Assembly: GCA_963924555.1 (NCBI GenBank)
Contig: OZ004581.1
Span: 1 to 64,000 of the forward strand
Direction of reading: 5' to 3'
DNA: 64,000 bases
DNA from: Crambe crambe
Taxonomy: Eukaryota; Porifera; Demospongiae; Poecilosclerida; Crambeidae
A program made the translations under genes and the position numbers. Below the pieces are notes generated by a model. That model was not told where the DNA came from, searched no databases, and saw only the letters and a program-made list of their open reading frames with translations. Positions within the stretch are counted from its first letter, which is position 1. Each line of letters begins with the position of its first letter. Shown piece by piece: positions 21,701-34,178 of this stretch.

Positions 21701-24700
21701 AGCCCTAGCCCTAGCCCTAGCCCTAGCCCTAGCCCTAGCCCTAGCCCTAGCCCTAGCCCTAGCCCTAGCCCTAGCCCTAGCCCTAGCCCTAGCCCTAGCC
21801 CTAGCCCTAGCCCTAGCCCTAGCCCTAGCCCTAGCCCTAGCCCTAGCCCTAGCCCTAGCCCTAGCCCTAGCCCTAGCCCTAGCCCTAGCCCTAGCCCTAG
21901 CCCTAGCCCTAGCCCTAGCCCTAGCCCTAGCCCTAGCCCTAGCCCTAGCCCTAGCCCTAGCCCTAGCCCTAGCCCTAGCCCTAGCCCTAGCCCTAGCCCT
22001 AGCCCTAGCCCTAGCCCTAGCCCTAGCCCTAGCCCTAGCCCTAGCCCTAGCCCTAGCCCTAGCCCTAGCCCTAGCCCTAGCCCTAGCCCTAGCCCTAGCC
22101 CTAGCCCTAGCCCTAGCCCTAGCCCTAGCCCTAGCCCTAGCCCTAGCCCTAGCCCTAGCCCTAGCCCTAGCCCTAGCCCTAGCCCTAGCCCTAGCCCTAG
22201 CCCTAGCCCTAGCCCTAGCCCTAGCCCTAGCCCTAGCCCTAGCCCTAGCCCTAGCCCTAGCCCTAGCCCTAGCCCTAGCCCTAGCCCTAGCCCTAGCCCT
22301 AGCCCTAGCCCTAGCCCTAGCCCTAGCCCTAGCCCTAGCCCTAGCCCTAGCCCTAGCCCTAGCCCTAGCCCTAGCCCTAGCCCTAGCCCTAGCCCTAGCC
22401 CTAGCCCTAGCCCTAGCCCTAGCCCTAGCCCTAGCCCTAGCCCTAGCCCTAGCCCTAGCCCTAGCCCTAGCCCTAGCCCTAGCCCTAGCCCTAGCCCTAG
22501 CCCTAGCCCTAGCCCTAGCCCTAGCCCTAGCCCTAGCCCTAGCCCTAGCCCTAGCCCTAGCCCTAGCCCTAGCCCTAGCCCTAGCCCTAGCCCTAGCCCT
22601 AGCCCTAGCCCTAGCCCTAGCCCTAGCCCTAGCCCTAGCCCTAGCCCTAGCCCTAGCCCTAGCCCTAGCCCTAGCCCTAGCCCTAGCCCTAGCCCTAGCC
22701 CTAGCCCTAGCCCTAGCCCTAGCCCTAGCCCTAGCCCTAGCCCTAGCCCTAGCCCTAGCCCTAGCCCTAGCCCTAGCCCTAGCCCTAGCCCTAGCCCTAG
22801 CCCTAGCCCTAGCCCTAGCCCTAGCCCTAGCCCTAGCCCTAGCCCTAGCCCTAGCCCTAGCCCTAGCCCTAGCCCTAGCCCTAGCCCTAGCCCTAGCCCT
22901 AGCCCTAGCCCTAGCCCTAGCCCTAGCCCTAGCCCTAGCCCTAGCCCTAGCCCTAGCCCTAGCCCTAGCCCTAGCCCTAGCCCTAGCCCTAGCCCTAGCC
23001 CTAGCCCTAGCCCTAGCCCTAGCCCTAGCCCTAGCCCTAGCCCTAGCCCTAGCCCTAGCCCTAGCCCTAGCCCTAGCCCTAGCCCTAGCCCTAGCCCTAG
23101 CCCTAGCCCTAGCCCTAGCCCTAGCCCTAGCCCTAGCCCTAGCCCTAGCCCTAGCCCTAGCCCTAGCCCTAGCCCTAGCCCTAGCCCTAGCCCTAGCCCT
23201 AGCCCTAGCCCTAGCCCTAGCCCTAGCCCTAGCCCTAGCCCTAGCCCTAGCCCTAGCCCTAGCCCTAGCCCTAGCCCTAGCCCTAGCCCTAGCCCTAGCC
23301 CTAGCCCTAGCCCTAGCCCTAGCCCTAGCCCTAGCCCTAGCCCTAGCCCTAGCCCTAGCCCTAGCCCTAGCCCTAGCCCTAGCCCTAGCCCTAGCCCTAG
23401 CCCTAGCCCTAGCCCTAGCCCTAGCCCTAGCCCTAGCCCTAGCCCTAGCCCTAGCCCTAGCCCTAGCCCTAGCCCTAGCCCTAGCCCTAGCCCTAGCCCT
23501 AGCCCTAGCCCTAGCCCTAGCCCTAGCCCTAGCCCTAGCCCTAGCCCTAGCCCTAGCCCTAGCCCTAGCCCTAGCCCTAGCCCTAGCCCTAGCCCTAGCC
23601 CTAGCCCTAGCCCTAGCCCTAGCCCTAGCCCTAGCCCTAGCCCTAGCCCTAGCCCTAGCCCTAGCCCTAGCCCTAGCCCTAGCCCTAGCCCTAGCCCTAG
23701 CCCTAGCCCTAGCCCTAGCCCTAGCCCTAGCCCTAGCCCTAGCCCTAGCCCTAGCCCTAGCCCTAGCCCTAGCCCTAGCCCTAGCCCTAGCCCTAGCCCT
23801 AGCCCTAGCCCTAGCCCTAGCCCTAGCCCTAGCCCTAGCCCTAGCCCTAGCCCTAGCCCTAGCCCTAGCCCTAGCCCTAGCCCTAGCCCTAGCCCTAGCC
23901 CTAGCCCTAGCCCTAGCCCTAGCCCTAGCCCTAGCCCTAGCCCTAGCCCTAGCCCTAGCCCTAGCCCTAGCCCTAGCCCTAGCCCTAGCCCTAGCCCTAG
24001 CCCTAGCCCTAGCCCTAGCCCTAGCCCTAGCCCTAGCCCTAGCCCTAGCCCTAGCCCTAGCCCTAGCCCTAGCCCTAGCCCTAGCCCTAGCCCTAGCCCT
24101 AGCCCTAGCCCTAGCCCTAGCCCTAGCCCTAGCCCTAGCCCTAGCCCTAGCCCTAGCCCTAGCCCTAGCCCTAGCCCTAGCCCTAGCCCTAGCCCTAGCC
24201 CTAGCCCTAGCCCTAGCCCTAGCCCTAGCCCTAGCCCTAGCCCTAGCCCTAGCCCTAGCCCTAGCCCTAGCCCTAGCCCTAGCCCTAGCCCTAGCCCTAG
24301 CCCTAGCCCTAGCCCTAGCCCTAGCCCTAGCCCTAGCCCTAGCCCTAGCCCTAGCCCTAGCCCTAGCCCTAGCCCTAGCCCTAGCCCTAGCCCTAGCCCT
24401 AGCCCTAGCCCTAGCCCTAGCCCTAGCCCTAGCCCTAGCCCTAGCCCTAGCCCTAGCCCTAGCCCTAGCCCTAGCCCTAGCCCTAGCCCTAGCCCTAGCC
24501 CTAGCCCTAGCCCTAGCCCTAGCCCTAGCCCTAGCCCTAGCCCTAGCCCTAGCCCTAGCCCTAGCCCTAGCCCTAGCCCTAGCCCTAGCCCTAGCCCTAG
24601 CCCTAGCCCTAGCCCTAGCCCTAGCCCTAGCCCTAGCCCTAGCCCTAGCCCTAGCCCTAGCCCTAGCCCTAGCCCTAGCCCTAGCCCTAGCCCTAGCCCT

Positions 24701-26587
24701 AGCCCTAGCCCTAGCCCTAGCCCTAGCCCTAGCCCTAGCCCTAGCCCTAGCCCTAGCCCTAGCCCTAGCCCTAGCCCTAGCCCTAGCCCTAGCCCTAGCC
24801 CTAGCCCTAGCCCTAGCCCTAGCCCTAGCCCTAGCCCTAGCCCTAGCCCTAGCCCTAGCCCTAGCCCTAGCCCTAGCCCTAGCCCTAGCCCTAGCCCTAG
24901 CCCTAGCCCTAGCCCTAGCCCTAGCCCTAGCCCTAGCCCTAGCCCTAGCCCTAGCCCTAGCCCTAGCCCTAGCCCTAGCCCTAGCCCTAGCCCTAGCCCT
25001 AGCCCTAGCCCTAGCCCTAGCCCTAGCCCTAGCCCTAGCCCTAGCCCTAGCCCTAGCCCTAGCCCTAGCCCTAGCCCTAGCCCTAGCCCTAGCCCTAGCC
25101 CTAGCCCTAGCCCTAGCCCTAGCCCTAGCCCTAGCCCTAGCCCTAGCCCTAGCCCTAGCCCTAGCCCTAGCCCTAGCCCTAGCCCTAGCCCTAGCCCTAG
25201 CCCTAGCCCTAGCCCTAGCCCTAGCCCTAGCCCTAGCCCTAGCCCTAGCCCTAGCCCTAGCCCTAGCCCTAGCCCTAGCCCTAGCCCTAGCCCTAGCCCT
25301 AGCCCTAGCCCTAGCCCTAGCCCTAGCCCTAGCCCTAGCCCTAGCCCTAGCCCTAGCCCTAGCCCTAGCCCTAGCCCTAGCCCTAGCCCTAGCCCTAGCC
25401 CTAGCCCTAGCCCTAGCCCTAGCCCTAGCCCTAGCCCTAGCCCTAGCCCTAGCCCTAGCCCTAGCCCTAGCCCTAGCCCTAGCCCTAGCCCTAGCCCTAG
25501 CCCTAGCCCTAGCCCTAGCCCTAGCCCTAGCCCTAGCCCTAGCCCTAGCCCTAGCCCTAGCCCTAGCCCTAGCCCTAGCCCTAGCCCTAGCCCTAGCCCT
25601 AGCCCTAGCCCTAGCCCTAGCCCTAGCCCTAGCCCTAGCCCTAGCCCTAGCCCTAGCCCTAGCCCTAGCCCTAGCCCTAGCCCTAGCCCTAGCCCTAGCC
25701 CTAGCCCTAGCCCTAGCCCTAGCCCTAGCCCTAGCCCTAGCCCTAGCCCTAGCCCTAGCCCTAGCCCTAGCCCTAGCCCTAGCCCTAGCCCTAGCCCTAG
25801 CCCTAGCCCTAGCCCTAGCCCTAGCCCTAGCCCTAGCCCTAGCCCTAGCCCTAGCCCTAGCCCTAGCCCTAGCCCTAGCCCTAGCCCTAGCCCTAGCCCT
25901 AGCCCTAGCCCTAGCCCTAGCCCTAGCCCTAGCCCTAGCCCTAGCCCTAGCCCTAGCCCTAGCCCTAGCCCTAGCCCTAGCCCTAGCCCTAGCCCTAGCC
26001 CTAGCCCTAGCCCTAGCCCTAGCCCTAGCCCTAGCCCTAGCCCTAGCCCTAGCCCTAGCCCTAGCCCTAGCCCTAGCCCTAGCCCTAGCCCTAGCCCTAG
26101 CCCTAGCCCTAGCCCTAGCCCTAGCCCTAGCCCTAGCCCTAGCCCTAGCCCTAGCCCTAGCCCTAGCCCTAGCCCTAGCCCTAGCCCTAGCCCTAGCCCT
26201 AGCCCTAGCCCTAGCCCTAGCCCTAGCCCTAGCCCTAGCCCTAGCCCTAGCCCTAGCCCTAGCCCTAGCCCTAGCCCTAGCCCTAGCCCTAGCCCTAGCC
26301 CTAGCCCTAGCCCTAGCCCTAGCCCTAGCCCTAGCCCTAGCCCTAGCCCTAGCCCTAGCCCTAGCCCTAGCCCTAGCCCTAGCCCTAGCCCTAGCCCTAG
26401 CCCTAGCCCTAGCCCTAGCCCTAGCCCTAGCCCTAGCCCTAGCCCTAGCCCTAGCCCTAGCCCTAGCCCTAGCCCTAGCCCTAGCCCTAGCCCTAGCCCT
26501 AGCCCTAGCCCTAGCCCAGCTAGCAGCCCTAGCCCTAGCCCTAGCCCCTAGCCCTAGCCCTAGCCCTAGCCCTAGCCCTAGCCCTAG

Positions 26588-26641
26588 CCAGGGTTCGGGT
26601 CGGGTAACCCCCTGCTGGAAGGGGAGCTGATTTGGATCATT
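26588..26641 (-). repeat. Inverted fragment of the 9.2-10.2 kb minisatellite inside the hexamer array
   Basis: The ~54 bp from CCAGGGTTCGGGTCGGG to GATTTGGATCATTC is the exact reverse complement of the last minisatellite segment at about 10160-10211, including the junction with the hexamer. Just upstream (26515-26530) the array reads AGCCCAGCTAGCAGCCC, a further break in periodicity. Confidence 0.93.
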
Positions 26642-29600
26642 CCTAGCCCTAGCCCTAGCCCTAGCCCTAGCCCTAGCCCTAGCCCTAGCCCTAGCCCTAG
26701 CCCTAGCCCTAGCCCTAGCCCTAGCCCTAGCCCTAGCCCTAGCCCTAGCCCTAGCCCTAGCCCTAGCCCTAGCCCTAGCCCTAGCCCTAGCCCTAGCCCT
26801 AGCCCTAGCCCTAGCCCTAGCCCTAGCCCTAGCCCTAGCCCTAGCCCTAGCCCTAGCCCTAGCCCTAGCCCTAGCCCTAGCCCTAGCCCTAGCCCTAGCC
26901 CTAGCCCTAGCCCTAGCCCTAGCCCTAGCCCTAGCCCTAGCCCTAGCCCTAGCCCTAGCCCTAGCCCTAGCCCTAGCCCTAGCCCTAGCCCTAGCCCTAG
27001 CCCTAGCCCTAGCCCTAGCCCTAGCCCTAGCCCTAGCCCTAGCCCTAGCCCTAGCCCTAGCCCTAGCCCTAGCCCTAGCCCTAGCCCTAGCCCTAGCCCT
27101 AGCCCTAGCCCTAGCCCTAGCCCTAGCCCTCAGCCCTAGCCCTAGCCCTAGCCCTAGCCCTAGCCCTAGCCCTAGCCCTAGCCCTAGCCCTAGCCCTAGC
27201 CCTAGCCCTAGCCCTAGCCCTAGCCCTAGCCCTAGCCCTAGCCCTAGCCCTAGCCCTAGCCCTAGCCCTAGCCCTAGCCCTAGCCCTAGCCCTAGCCCTA
27301 GCCCTAGCCCTAGCCCTAGCCCTAGCCCTAGCCCTAGCCCTAGCCCTAGCCCTAGCCCTAGCCCTAGCCCTAGCCCTAGCCCTAGCCCTAGCCCTAGCCC
27401 TAGCCCTAGCCCTAGCCCTAGCCCTAGCCCTAGCCCTAGCCCTAGCCCTAGCCCTAGCCCTAGCCCTAGCCCTAGCCCTAGCCCTAGCCCTAGCCCTAGC
27501 CCTAGCCCTAGCCCTAGCCCTAGCCCTAGCCCTAGCCCTAGCCCTAGCCCTAGCCCTAGCCCTAGCCCTAGCCCTAGCCCTAGCCCTAGCCCTAGCCCTA
27601 GCCCTAGCCCTAGCCCTAGCCCTAGCCCTAGCCCTAGCCCTAGCCCTAGCCCTAGCCCTAGCCCTAGCCCTAGCCCTAGCCCTAGCCCTAGCCCTAGCCC
27701 TAGCCCTAGCCCTAGCCCTAGCCCTAGCCCTAGCCCTAGCCCTAGCCCTAGCCCTAGCCCTAGCCCTAGCCCTAGCCCTAGCCCTAGCCCTAGCCCTAGC
27801 CCTAGCCCTAGCCCTAGCCCTAGCCCTAGCCCTAGCCCTAGCCCTAGCCCTAGCCCTAGCCCTAGCCCTAGCCCTAGCCCTAGCCCTAGCCCTAGCCCTA
27901 GCCCTAGCCCTAGCCCTAGCCCTAGCCCTAGCCCTAGCCCTAGCCCTAGCCCTAGCCCTAGCCCTAGCCCTAGCCCTAGCCCTAGCCCTAGCCCTAGCCC
28001 TAGCCCTAGCCCTAGCCCTAGCCCTAGCCCTAGCCCTAGCCCTAGCCCTAGCCCTAGCCCTAGCCCTAGCCCTAGCCCTAGCCCTAGCCCTAGCCCTAGC
28101 CCTAGCCCTAGCCCTAGCCCTAGCCCTAGCCCTAGCCCTAGCCCTAGCCCTAGCCCTAGCCCTAGCCCTAGCCCTAGCCCTAGCCCTAGCCCTAGCCCTA
28201 GCCCTAGCCCTAGCCCTAGCCCTAGCCCTAGCCCTAGCCCTAGCCCTAGCCCTAGCCCTAGCCCTAGCCCTAGCCCTAGCCCTAGCCCTAGCCCTAGCCC
28301 TAGCCCTAGCCCTAGCCCTAGCCCTAGCCCTAGCCCTAGCCCTAGCCCTAGCCCTAGCCCTAGCCCTAGCCCTAGCCCTAGCCCTAGCCCTAGCCCTAGC
28401 CCTAGCCCTAGCCCTAGCCCTAGCCCTAGCCCTAGCCCTAGCCCTAGCCCTAGCCCTAGCCCTAGCCCTAGCCCTAGCCCTAGCCCTAGCCCTAGCCCTA
28501 GCCCTAGCCCTAGCCCTAGCCCTAGCCCTAGCCCTAGCCCTAGCCCTAGCCCTAGCCCTAGCCCTAGCCCTAGCCCTAGCCCTAGCCCTAGCCCTAGCCC
28601 TAGCCCTAGCCCTAGCCCTAGCCCTAGCCCTAGCCCTAGCCCTAGCCCTAGCCCTAGCCCTAGCCCTAGCCCTAGCCCTAGCCCTAGCCCTAGCCCTAGC
28701 CCTAGCCCTAGCCCTAGCCCTAGCCCTAGCCCTAGCCCTAGCCCTAGCCCTAGCCCTAGCCCTAGCCCTAGCCCTAGCCCTAGCCCTAGCCCTAGCCCTA
28801 GCCCTAGCCCTAGCCCTAGCCCTAGCCCTAGCCCTAGCCCTAGCCCTAGCCCTAGCCCTAGCCCTAGCCCTAGCCCTAGCCCTAGCCCTAGCCCTAGCCC
28901 TAGCCCTAGCCCTAGCCCTAGCCCTAGCCCTAGCCCTAGCCCTAGCCCTAGCCCTAGCCCTAGCCCTAGCCCTAGCCCTAGCCCTAGCCCTAGCCCTAGC
29001 CCTAGCCCTAGCCCTAGCCCTAGCCCTAGCCCTAGCCCTAGCCCTAGCCCTAGCCCTAGCCCTAGCCCTAGCCCTAGCCCTAGCCCTAGCCCTAGCCCTA
29101 GCCCTAGCCCTAGCCCTAGCCCTAGCCCTAGCCCTAGCCCTAGCCCTAGCCCTAGCCCTAGCCCTAGCCCTAGCCCTAGCCCTAGCCCTAGCCCTAGCCC
29201 TAGCCCTAGCCCTAGCCCTAGCCCTAGCCCTAGCCCTAGCCCTAGCCCTAGCCCTAGCCCTAGCCCTAGCCCTAGCCCTAGCCCTAGCCCTAGCCCTAGC
29301 CCTAGCCCTAGCCCTAGCCCTAGCCCTAGCCCTAGCCCTAGCCCTAGCCCTAGCCCTAGCCCTAGCCCTAGCCCTAGCCCTAGCCCTAGCCCTAGCCCTA
29401 GCCCTAGCCCTAGCCCTAGCCCTAGCCCTAGCCCTAGCCCTAGCCCTAGCCCTAGCCCTAGCCCTAGCCCTAGCCCTAGCCCTAGCCCTAGCCCTAGCCC
29501 TAGCCCTAGCCCTAGCCCTAGCCCTAGCCCTAGCCCTAGCCCTAGCCCTAGCCCTAGCCCTAGCCCTAGCCCTAGCCCTAGCCCTAGCCCTAGCCCTAGC

Positions 29601-32600
29601 CCTAGCCCTAGCCCTAGCCCTAGCCCTAGCCCTAGCCCTAGCCCTAGCCCTAGCCCTAGCCCTAGCCCTAGCCCTAGCCCTAGCCCTAGCCCTAGCCCTA
29701 GCCCTAGCCCTAGCCCTAGCCCTAGCCCTAGCCCTAGCCCTAGCCCTAGCCCTAGCCCTAGCCCTAGCCCTAGCCCTAGCCCTAGCCCTAGCCCTAGCCC
29801 TAGCCCTAGCCCTAGCCCTAGCCCTAGCCCTAGCCCTAGCCCTAGCCCTAGCCCTAGCCCTAGCCCTAGCCCTAGCCCTAGCCCTAGCCCTAGCCCTAGC
29901 CCTAGCCCTAGCCCTAGCCCTAGCCCTAGCCCTAGCCCTAGCCCTAGCCCTAGCCCTAGCCCTAGCCCTAGCCCTAGCCCTAGCCCTAGCCCTAGCCCTA
30001 GCCCTAGCCCTAGCCCTAGCCCTAGCCCTAGCCCTAGCCCTAGCCCTAGCCCTAGCCCTAGCCCTAGCCCTAGCCCTAGCCCTAGCCCTAGCCCTAGCCC
30101 TAGCCCTAGCCCTAGCCCTAGCCCTAGCCCTAGCCCTAGCCCTAGCCCTAGCCCTAGCCCTAGCCCTAGCCCTAGCCCTAGCCCTAGCCCTAGCCCTAGC
30201 CCTAGCCCTAGCCCTAGCCCTAGCCCTAGCCCTAGCCCTAGCCCTAGCCCTAGCCCTAGCCCTAGCCCTAGCCCTAGCCCTAGCCCTAGCCCTAGCCCTA
30301 GCCCTAGCCCTAGCCCTAGCCCTAGCCCTAGCCCTAGCCCTAGCCCTAGCCCTAGCCCTAGCCCTAGCCCTAGCCCTAGCCCTAGCCCTAGCCCTAGCCC
30401 TAGCCCTAGCCCTAGCCCTAGCCCTAGCCCTAGCCCTAGCCCTAGCCCTAGCCCTAGCCCTAGCCCTAGCCCTAGCCCTAGCCCTAGCCCTAGCCCTAGC
30501 CCTAGCCCTAGCCCTAGCCCTAGCCCTAGCCCTAGCCCTAGCCCTAGCCCTAGCCCTAGCCCTAGCCCTAGCCCTAGCCCTAGCCCTAGCCCTAGCCCTA
30601 GCCCTAGCCCTAGCCCTAGCCCTAGCCCTAGCCCTAGCCCTAGCCCTAGCCCTAGCCCTAGCCCTAGCCCTAGCCCTAGCCCTAGCCCTAGCCCTAGCCC
30701 TAGCCCTAGCCCTAGCCCTAGCCCTAGCCCTAGCCCTAGCCCTAGCCCTAGCCCTAGCCCTAGCCCTAGCCCTAGCCCTAGCCCTAGCCCTAGCCCTAGC
30801 CCTAGCCCTAGCCCTAGCCCTAGCCCTAGCCCTAGCCCTAGCCCTAGCCCTAGCCCTAGCCCTAGCCCTAGCCCTAGCCCTAGCCCTAGCCCTAGCCCTA
30901 GCCCTAGCCCTAGCCCTAGCCCTAGCCCTAGCCCTAGCCCTAGCCCTAGCCCTAGCCCTAGCCCTAGCCCTAGCCCTAGCCCTAGCCCTAGCCCTAGCCC
31001 TAGCCCTAGCCCTAGCCCTAGCCCTAGCCCTAGCCCTAGCCCTAGCCCTAGCCCTAGCCCTAGCCCTAGCCCTAGCCCTAGCCCTAGCCCTAGCCCTAGC
31101 CCTAGCCCTAGCCCTAGCCCTAGCCCTAGCCCTAGCCCTAGCCCTAGCCCTAGCCCTAGCCCTAGCCCTAGCCCTAGCCCTAGCCCTAGCCCTAGCCCTA
31201 GCCCTAGCCCTAGCCCTAGCCCTAGCCCTAGCCCTAGCCCTAGCCCTAGCCCTAGCCCTAGCCCTAGCCCTAGCCCTAGCCCTAGCCCTAGCCCTAGCCC
31301 TAGCCCTAGCCCTAGCCCTAGCCCTAGCCCTAGCCCTAGCCCTAGCCCTAGCCCTAGCCCTAGCCCTAGCCCTAGCCCTAGCCCTAGCCCTAGCCCTAGC
31401 CCTAGCCCTAGCCCTAGCCCTAGCCCTAGCCCTAGCCCTAGCCCTAGCCCTAGCCCTAGCCCTAGCCCTAGCCCTAGCCCTAGCCCTAGCCCTAGCCCTA
31501 GCCCTAGCCCTAGCCCTAGCCCTAGCCCTAGCCCTAGCCCTAGCCCTAGCCCTAGCCCTAGCCCTAGCCCTAGCCCTAGCCCTAGCCCTAGCCCTAGCCC
31601 TAGCCCTAGCCCTAGCCCTAGCCCTAGCCCTAGCCCTAGCCCTAGCCCTAGCCCTAGCCCTAGCCCTAGCCCTAGCCCTAGCCCTAGCCCTAGCCCTAGC
31701 CCTAGCCCTAGCCCTAGCCCTAGCCCTAGCCCTAGCCCTAGCCCTAGCCCTAGCCCTAGCCCTAGCCCTAGCCCTAGCCCTAGCCCTAGCCCTAGCCCTA
31801 GCCCTAGCCCTAGCCCTAGCCCTAGCCCTAGCCCTAGCCCTAGCCCTAGCCCTAGCCCTAGCCCTAGCCCTAGCCCTAGCCCTAGCCCTAGCCCTAGCCC
31901 TAGCCCTAGCCCTAGCCCTAGCCCTAGCCCTAGCCCTAGCCCTAGCCCTAGCCCTAGCCCTAGCCCTAGCCCTAGCCCTAGCCCTAGCCCTAGCCCTAGC
32001 CCTAGCCCTAGCCCTAGCCCTAGCCCTAGCCCTAGCCCTAGCCCTAGCCCTAGCCCTAGCCCTAGCCCTAGCCCTAGCCCTAGCCCTAGCCCTAGCCCTA
32101 GCCCTAGCCCTAGCCCTAGCCCTAGCCCTAGCCCTAGCCCTAGCCCTAGCCCTAGCCCTAGCCCTAGCCCTAGCCCTAGCCCTAGCCCTAGCCCTAGCCC
32201 TAGCCCTAGCCCTAGCCCTAGCCCTAGCCCTAGCCCTAGCCCTAGCCCTAGCCCTAGCCCTAGCCCTAGCCCTAGCCCTAGCCCTAGCCCTAGCCCTAGC
32301 CCTAGCCCTAGCCCTAGCCCTAGCCCTAGCCCTAGCCCTAGCCCTAGCCCTAGCCCTAGCCCTAGCCCTAGCCCTAGCCCTAGCCCTAGCCCTAGCCCTA
32401 GCCCTAGCCCTAGCCCTAGCCCTAGCCCTAGCCCTAGCCCTAGCCCTAGCCCTAGCCCTAGCCCTAGCCCTAGCCCTAGCCCTAGCCCTAGCCCTAGCCC
32501 TAGCCCTAGCCCTAGCCCTAGCCCTAGCCCTAGCCCTAGCCCTAGCCCTAGCCCTAGCCCTAGCCCTAGCCCTAGCCCTAGCCCTAGCCCTAGCCCTAGC

Positions 32601-33104
32601 CCTAGCCCTAGCCCTAGCCCTAGCCCTAGCCCTAGCCCTAGCCCTAGCCCTAGCCCTAGCCCTAGCCCTAGCCCTAGCCCTAGCCCTAGCCCTAGCCCTA
32701 GCCCTAGCCCTAGCCCTAGCCCTAGCCCTAGCCCTAGCCCTAGCCCTAGCCCTAGCCCTAGCCCTAGCCCTAGCCCTAGCCCTAGCCCTAGCCCTAGCCC
32801 TAGCCCTAGCCCTAGCCCTAGCCCTAGCCCTAGCCCTAGCCCTAGCCCTAGCCCTAGCCCTAGCCCTAGCCCTAGCCCTAGCCCTAGCCCTAGCCCTAGC
32901 CCTAGCCCTAGCCCTAGCCCTAGCCCTAGCCCTAGCCCTAGCCCTAGCCCTAGCCCTAGCCCTAGCCCTAGCCCTAGCCCTAGCCCTAGCCCTAGCCCTA
33001 GCCCTAGCCCTAGCCCTAGCCCTAGCCCTAGCCCTAGCCCTAGCCCTAGCCCTAGCCCTAGCCCTAGCCCTAGCCCTAGCCCTAGCCCTAGCCCTAGCCC
33101 TAGC

Positions 33105-33186
33105 ACCTAGAAGCGGTCACAAGACCACACCCCCTCTAGTTCTTCCCCTGGCCCTAGCCAAGCCCTTTGGCCATACAAACCTAGCC
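33105..33186. other. Unique 82-bp island within the hexamer array
   Basis: Non-repetitive sequence beginning CACCTAGAAGCGGTCACAAG and ending ACAAACCTAGCCTTGG, with degenerate CCCTAG-like words at its edges. It splits the right arm about 1 kb before its end. No coding potential was seen. Confidence 0.85.
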
Positions 33187-34178
33187 TTGGTAGCCCTAGC
33201 CCTAGCCCTAGCCCTAGCCCTAGCCCTAGCCCTAGCCCTAGCCCTAGCCCTAGCCCTAGCCCTAGCCCTAGCCCTAGCCCTAGCCCTAGCCCTAGCCCTA
33301 GCCCTAGCCCTAGCCCTAGCCCTAGCCCTAGCCCTAGCCCTAGCCCTAGCCCTAGCCCTAGCCCTAGCCCTAGCCCTAGCCCTAGCCCTAGCCCTAGCCC
33401 TAGCCCTAGCCCTAGCCCTAGCCCTAGCCCTAGCCCTAGCCCTAGCCCTAGCCCTAGCCCTAGCCCTAGCCCTAGCCCTAGCCCTAGCCCTAGCCCTAGC
33501 CCTAGCCCTAGCCCTAGCCCTAGCCCTAGCCCTAGCCCTAGCCCTAGCCCTAGCCCTAGCCCTAGCCCTAGCCCTAGCCCTAGCCCTAGCCCTAGCCCTA
33601 GCCCTAGCCCTAGCCCTAGCCCTAGCCCTAGCCCTAGCCCTAGCCCTAGCCCTAGCCCTAGCCCTAGCCCTAGCCCTAGCCCTAGCCCTAGCCCTAGCCC
33701 TAGCCCTAGCCCTAGCCCTAGCCCTAGCCCTAGCCCTAGCCCTAGCCCTAGCCCTAGCCCTAGCCCTAGCCCTAGCCCTAGCCCTAGCCCTAGCCCTAGC
33801 CCTAGCCCTAGCCCTAGCCCTAGCCCTAGCCCTAGCCCTAGCCCTAGCCCTAGCCCTAGCCCTAGCCCTAGCCCTAGCCCTAGCCCTAGCCCTAGCCCTA
33901 GCCCTAGCCCTAGCCCTAGCCCTAGCCCTAGCCCTAGCCCTAGCCCTAGCCCTAGCCCTAGCCCTAGCCCTAGCCCTAGCCCTAGCCCTAGCCCTAGCCC
34001 TAGCCCTAGCCCTAGCCCTAGCCCTAGCCCTAGCCCTAGCCCTAGCCCTAGCCCTAGCCCTAGCCCTAGCCCTAGCCCTAGCCCTAGCCCTAGCCCTAGC
34101 CCTAGCCCTAGCCCTAGCCCTAGCCCTAGCCCTAGCCCTAGCCCTAGCCCTAGCCCTAGCCCTAGCCCTAGCCCTAGC

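Larger units (their letters stand above)
18758..34178 (-). repeat. (CCCTAG)n array, G-rich strand on -, ~15.4 kb
   Basis: The hexamer switches strand at about 18757, through the palindrome GCTAGC, and runs as CCCTAG to 34178. Most irregular copies lie in the first ~210 bp after the switch (extra C, CCTACCG, CCATAG). Two non-hexamer islands interrupt it at about 26515-26641 and 33105-33186; single-base variants occur near 19568, 21445 and 27131. Open frames are dipeptide products (Pro-Ser, Leu-Ala, Leu-Gly, Ala-Arg) and are not annotated as genes. Confidence 0.97.

Noticed and set aside
17144..26551. A 3135-codon open frame across the hexamer array
   Set aside because: It is only Ala-Arg, Leu-Ala and Pro-Ser dipeptides from CTAGGG/CCCTAG; three of the hexamer's reading frames are simply free of stops.
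19562..33106. A 4514-codon open frame on the minus strand
   Set aside because: Gly-Leu and Ala-Arg dipeptide product of the same repeat; no gene signals.
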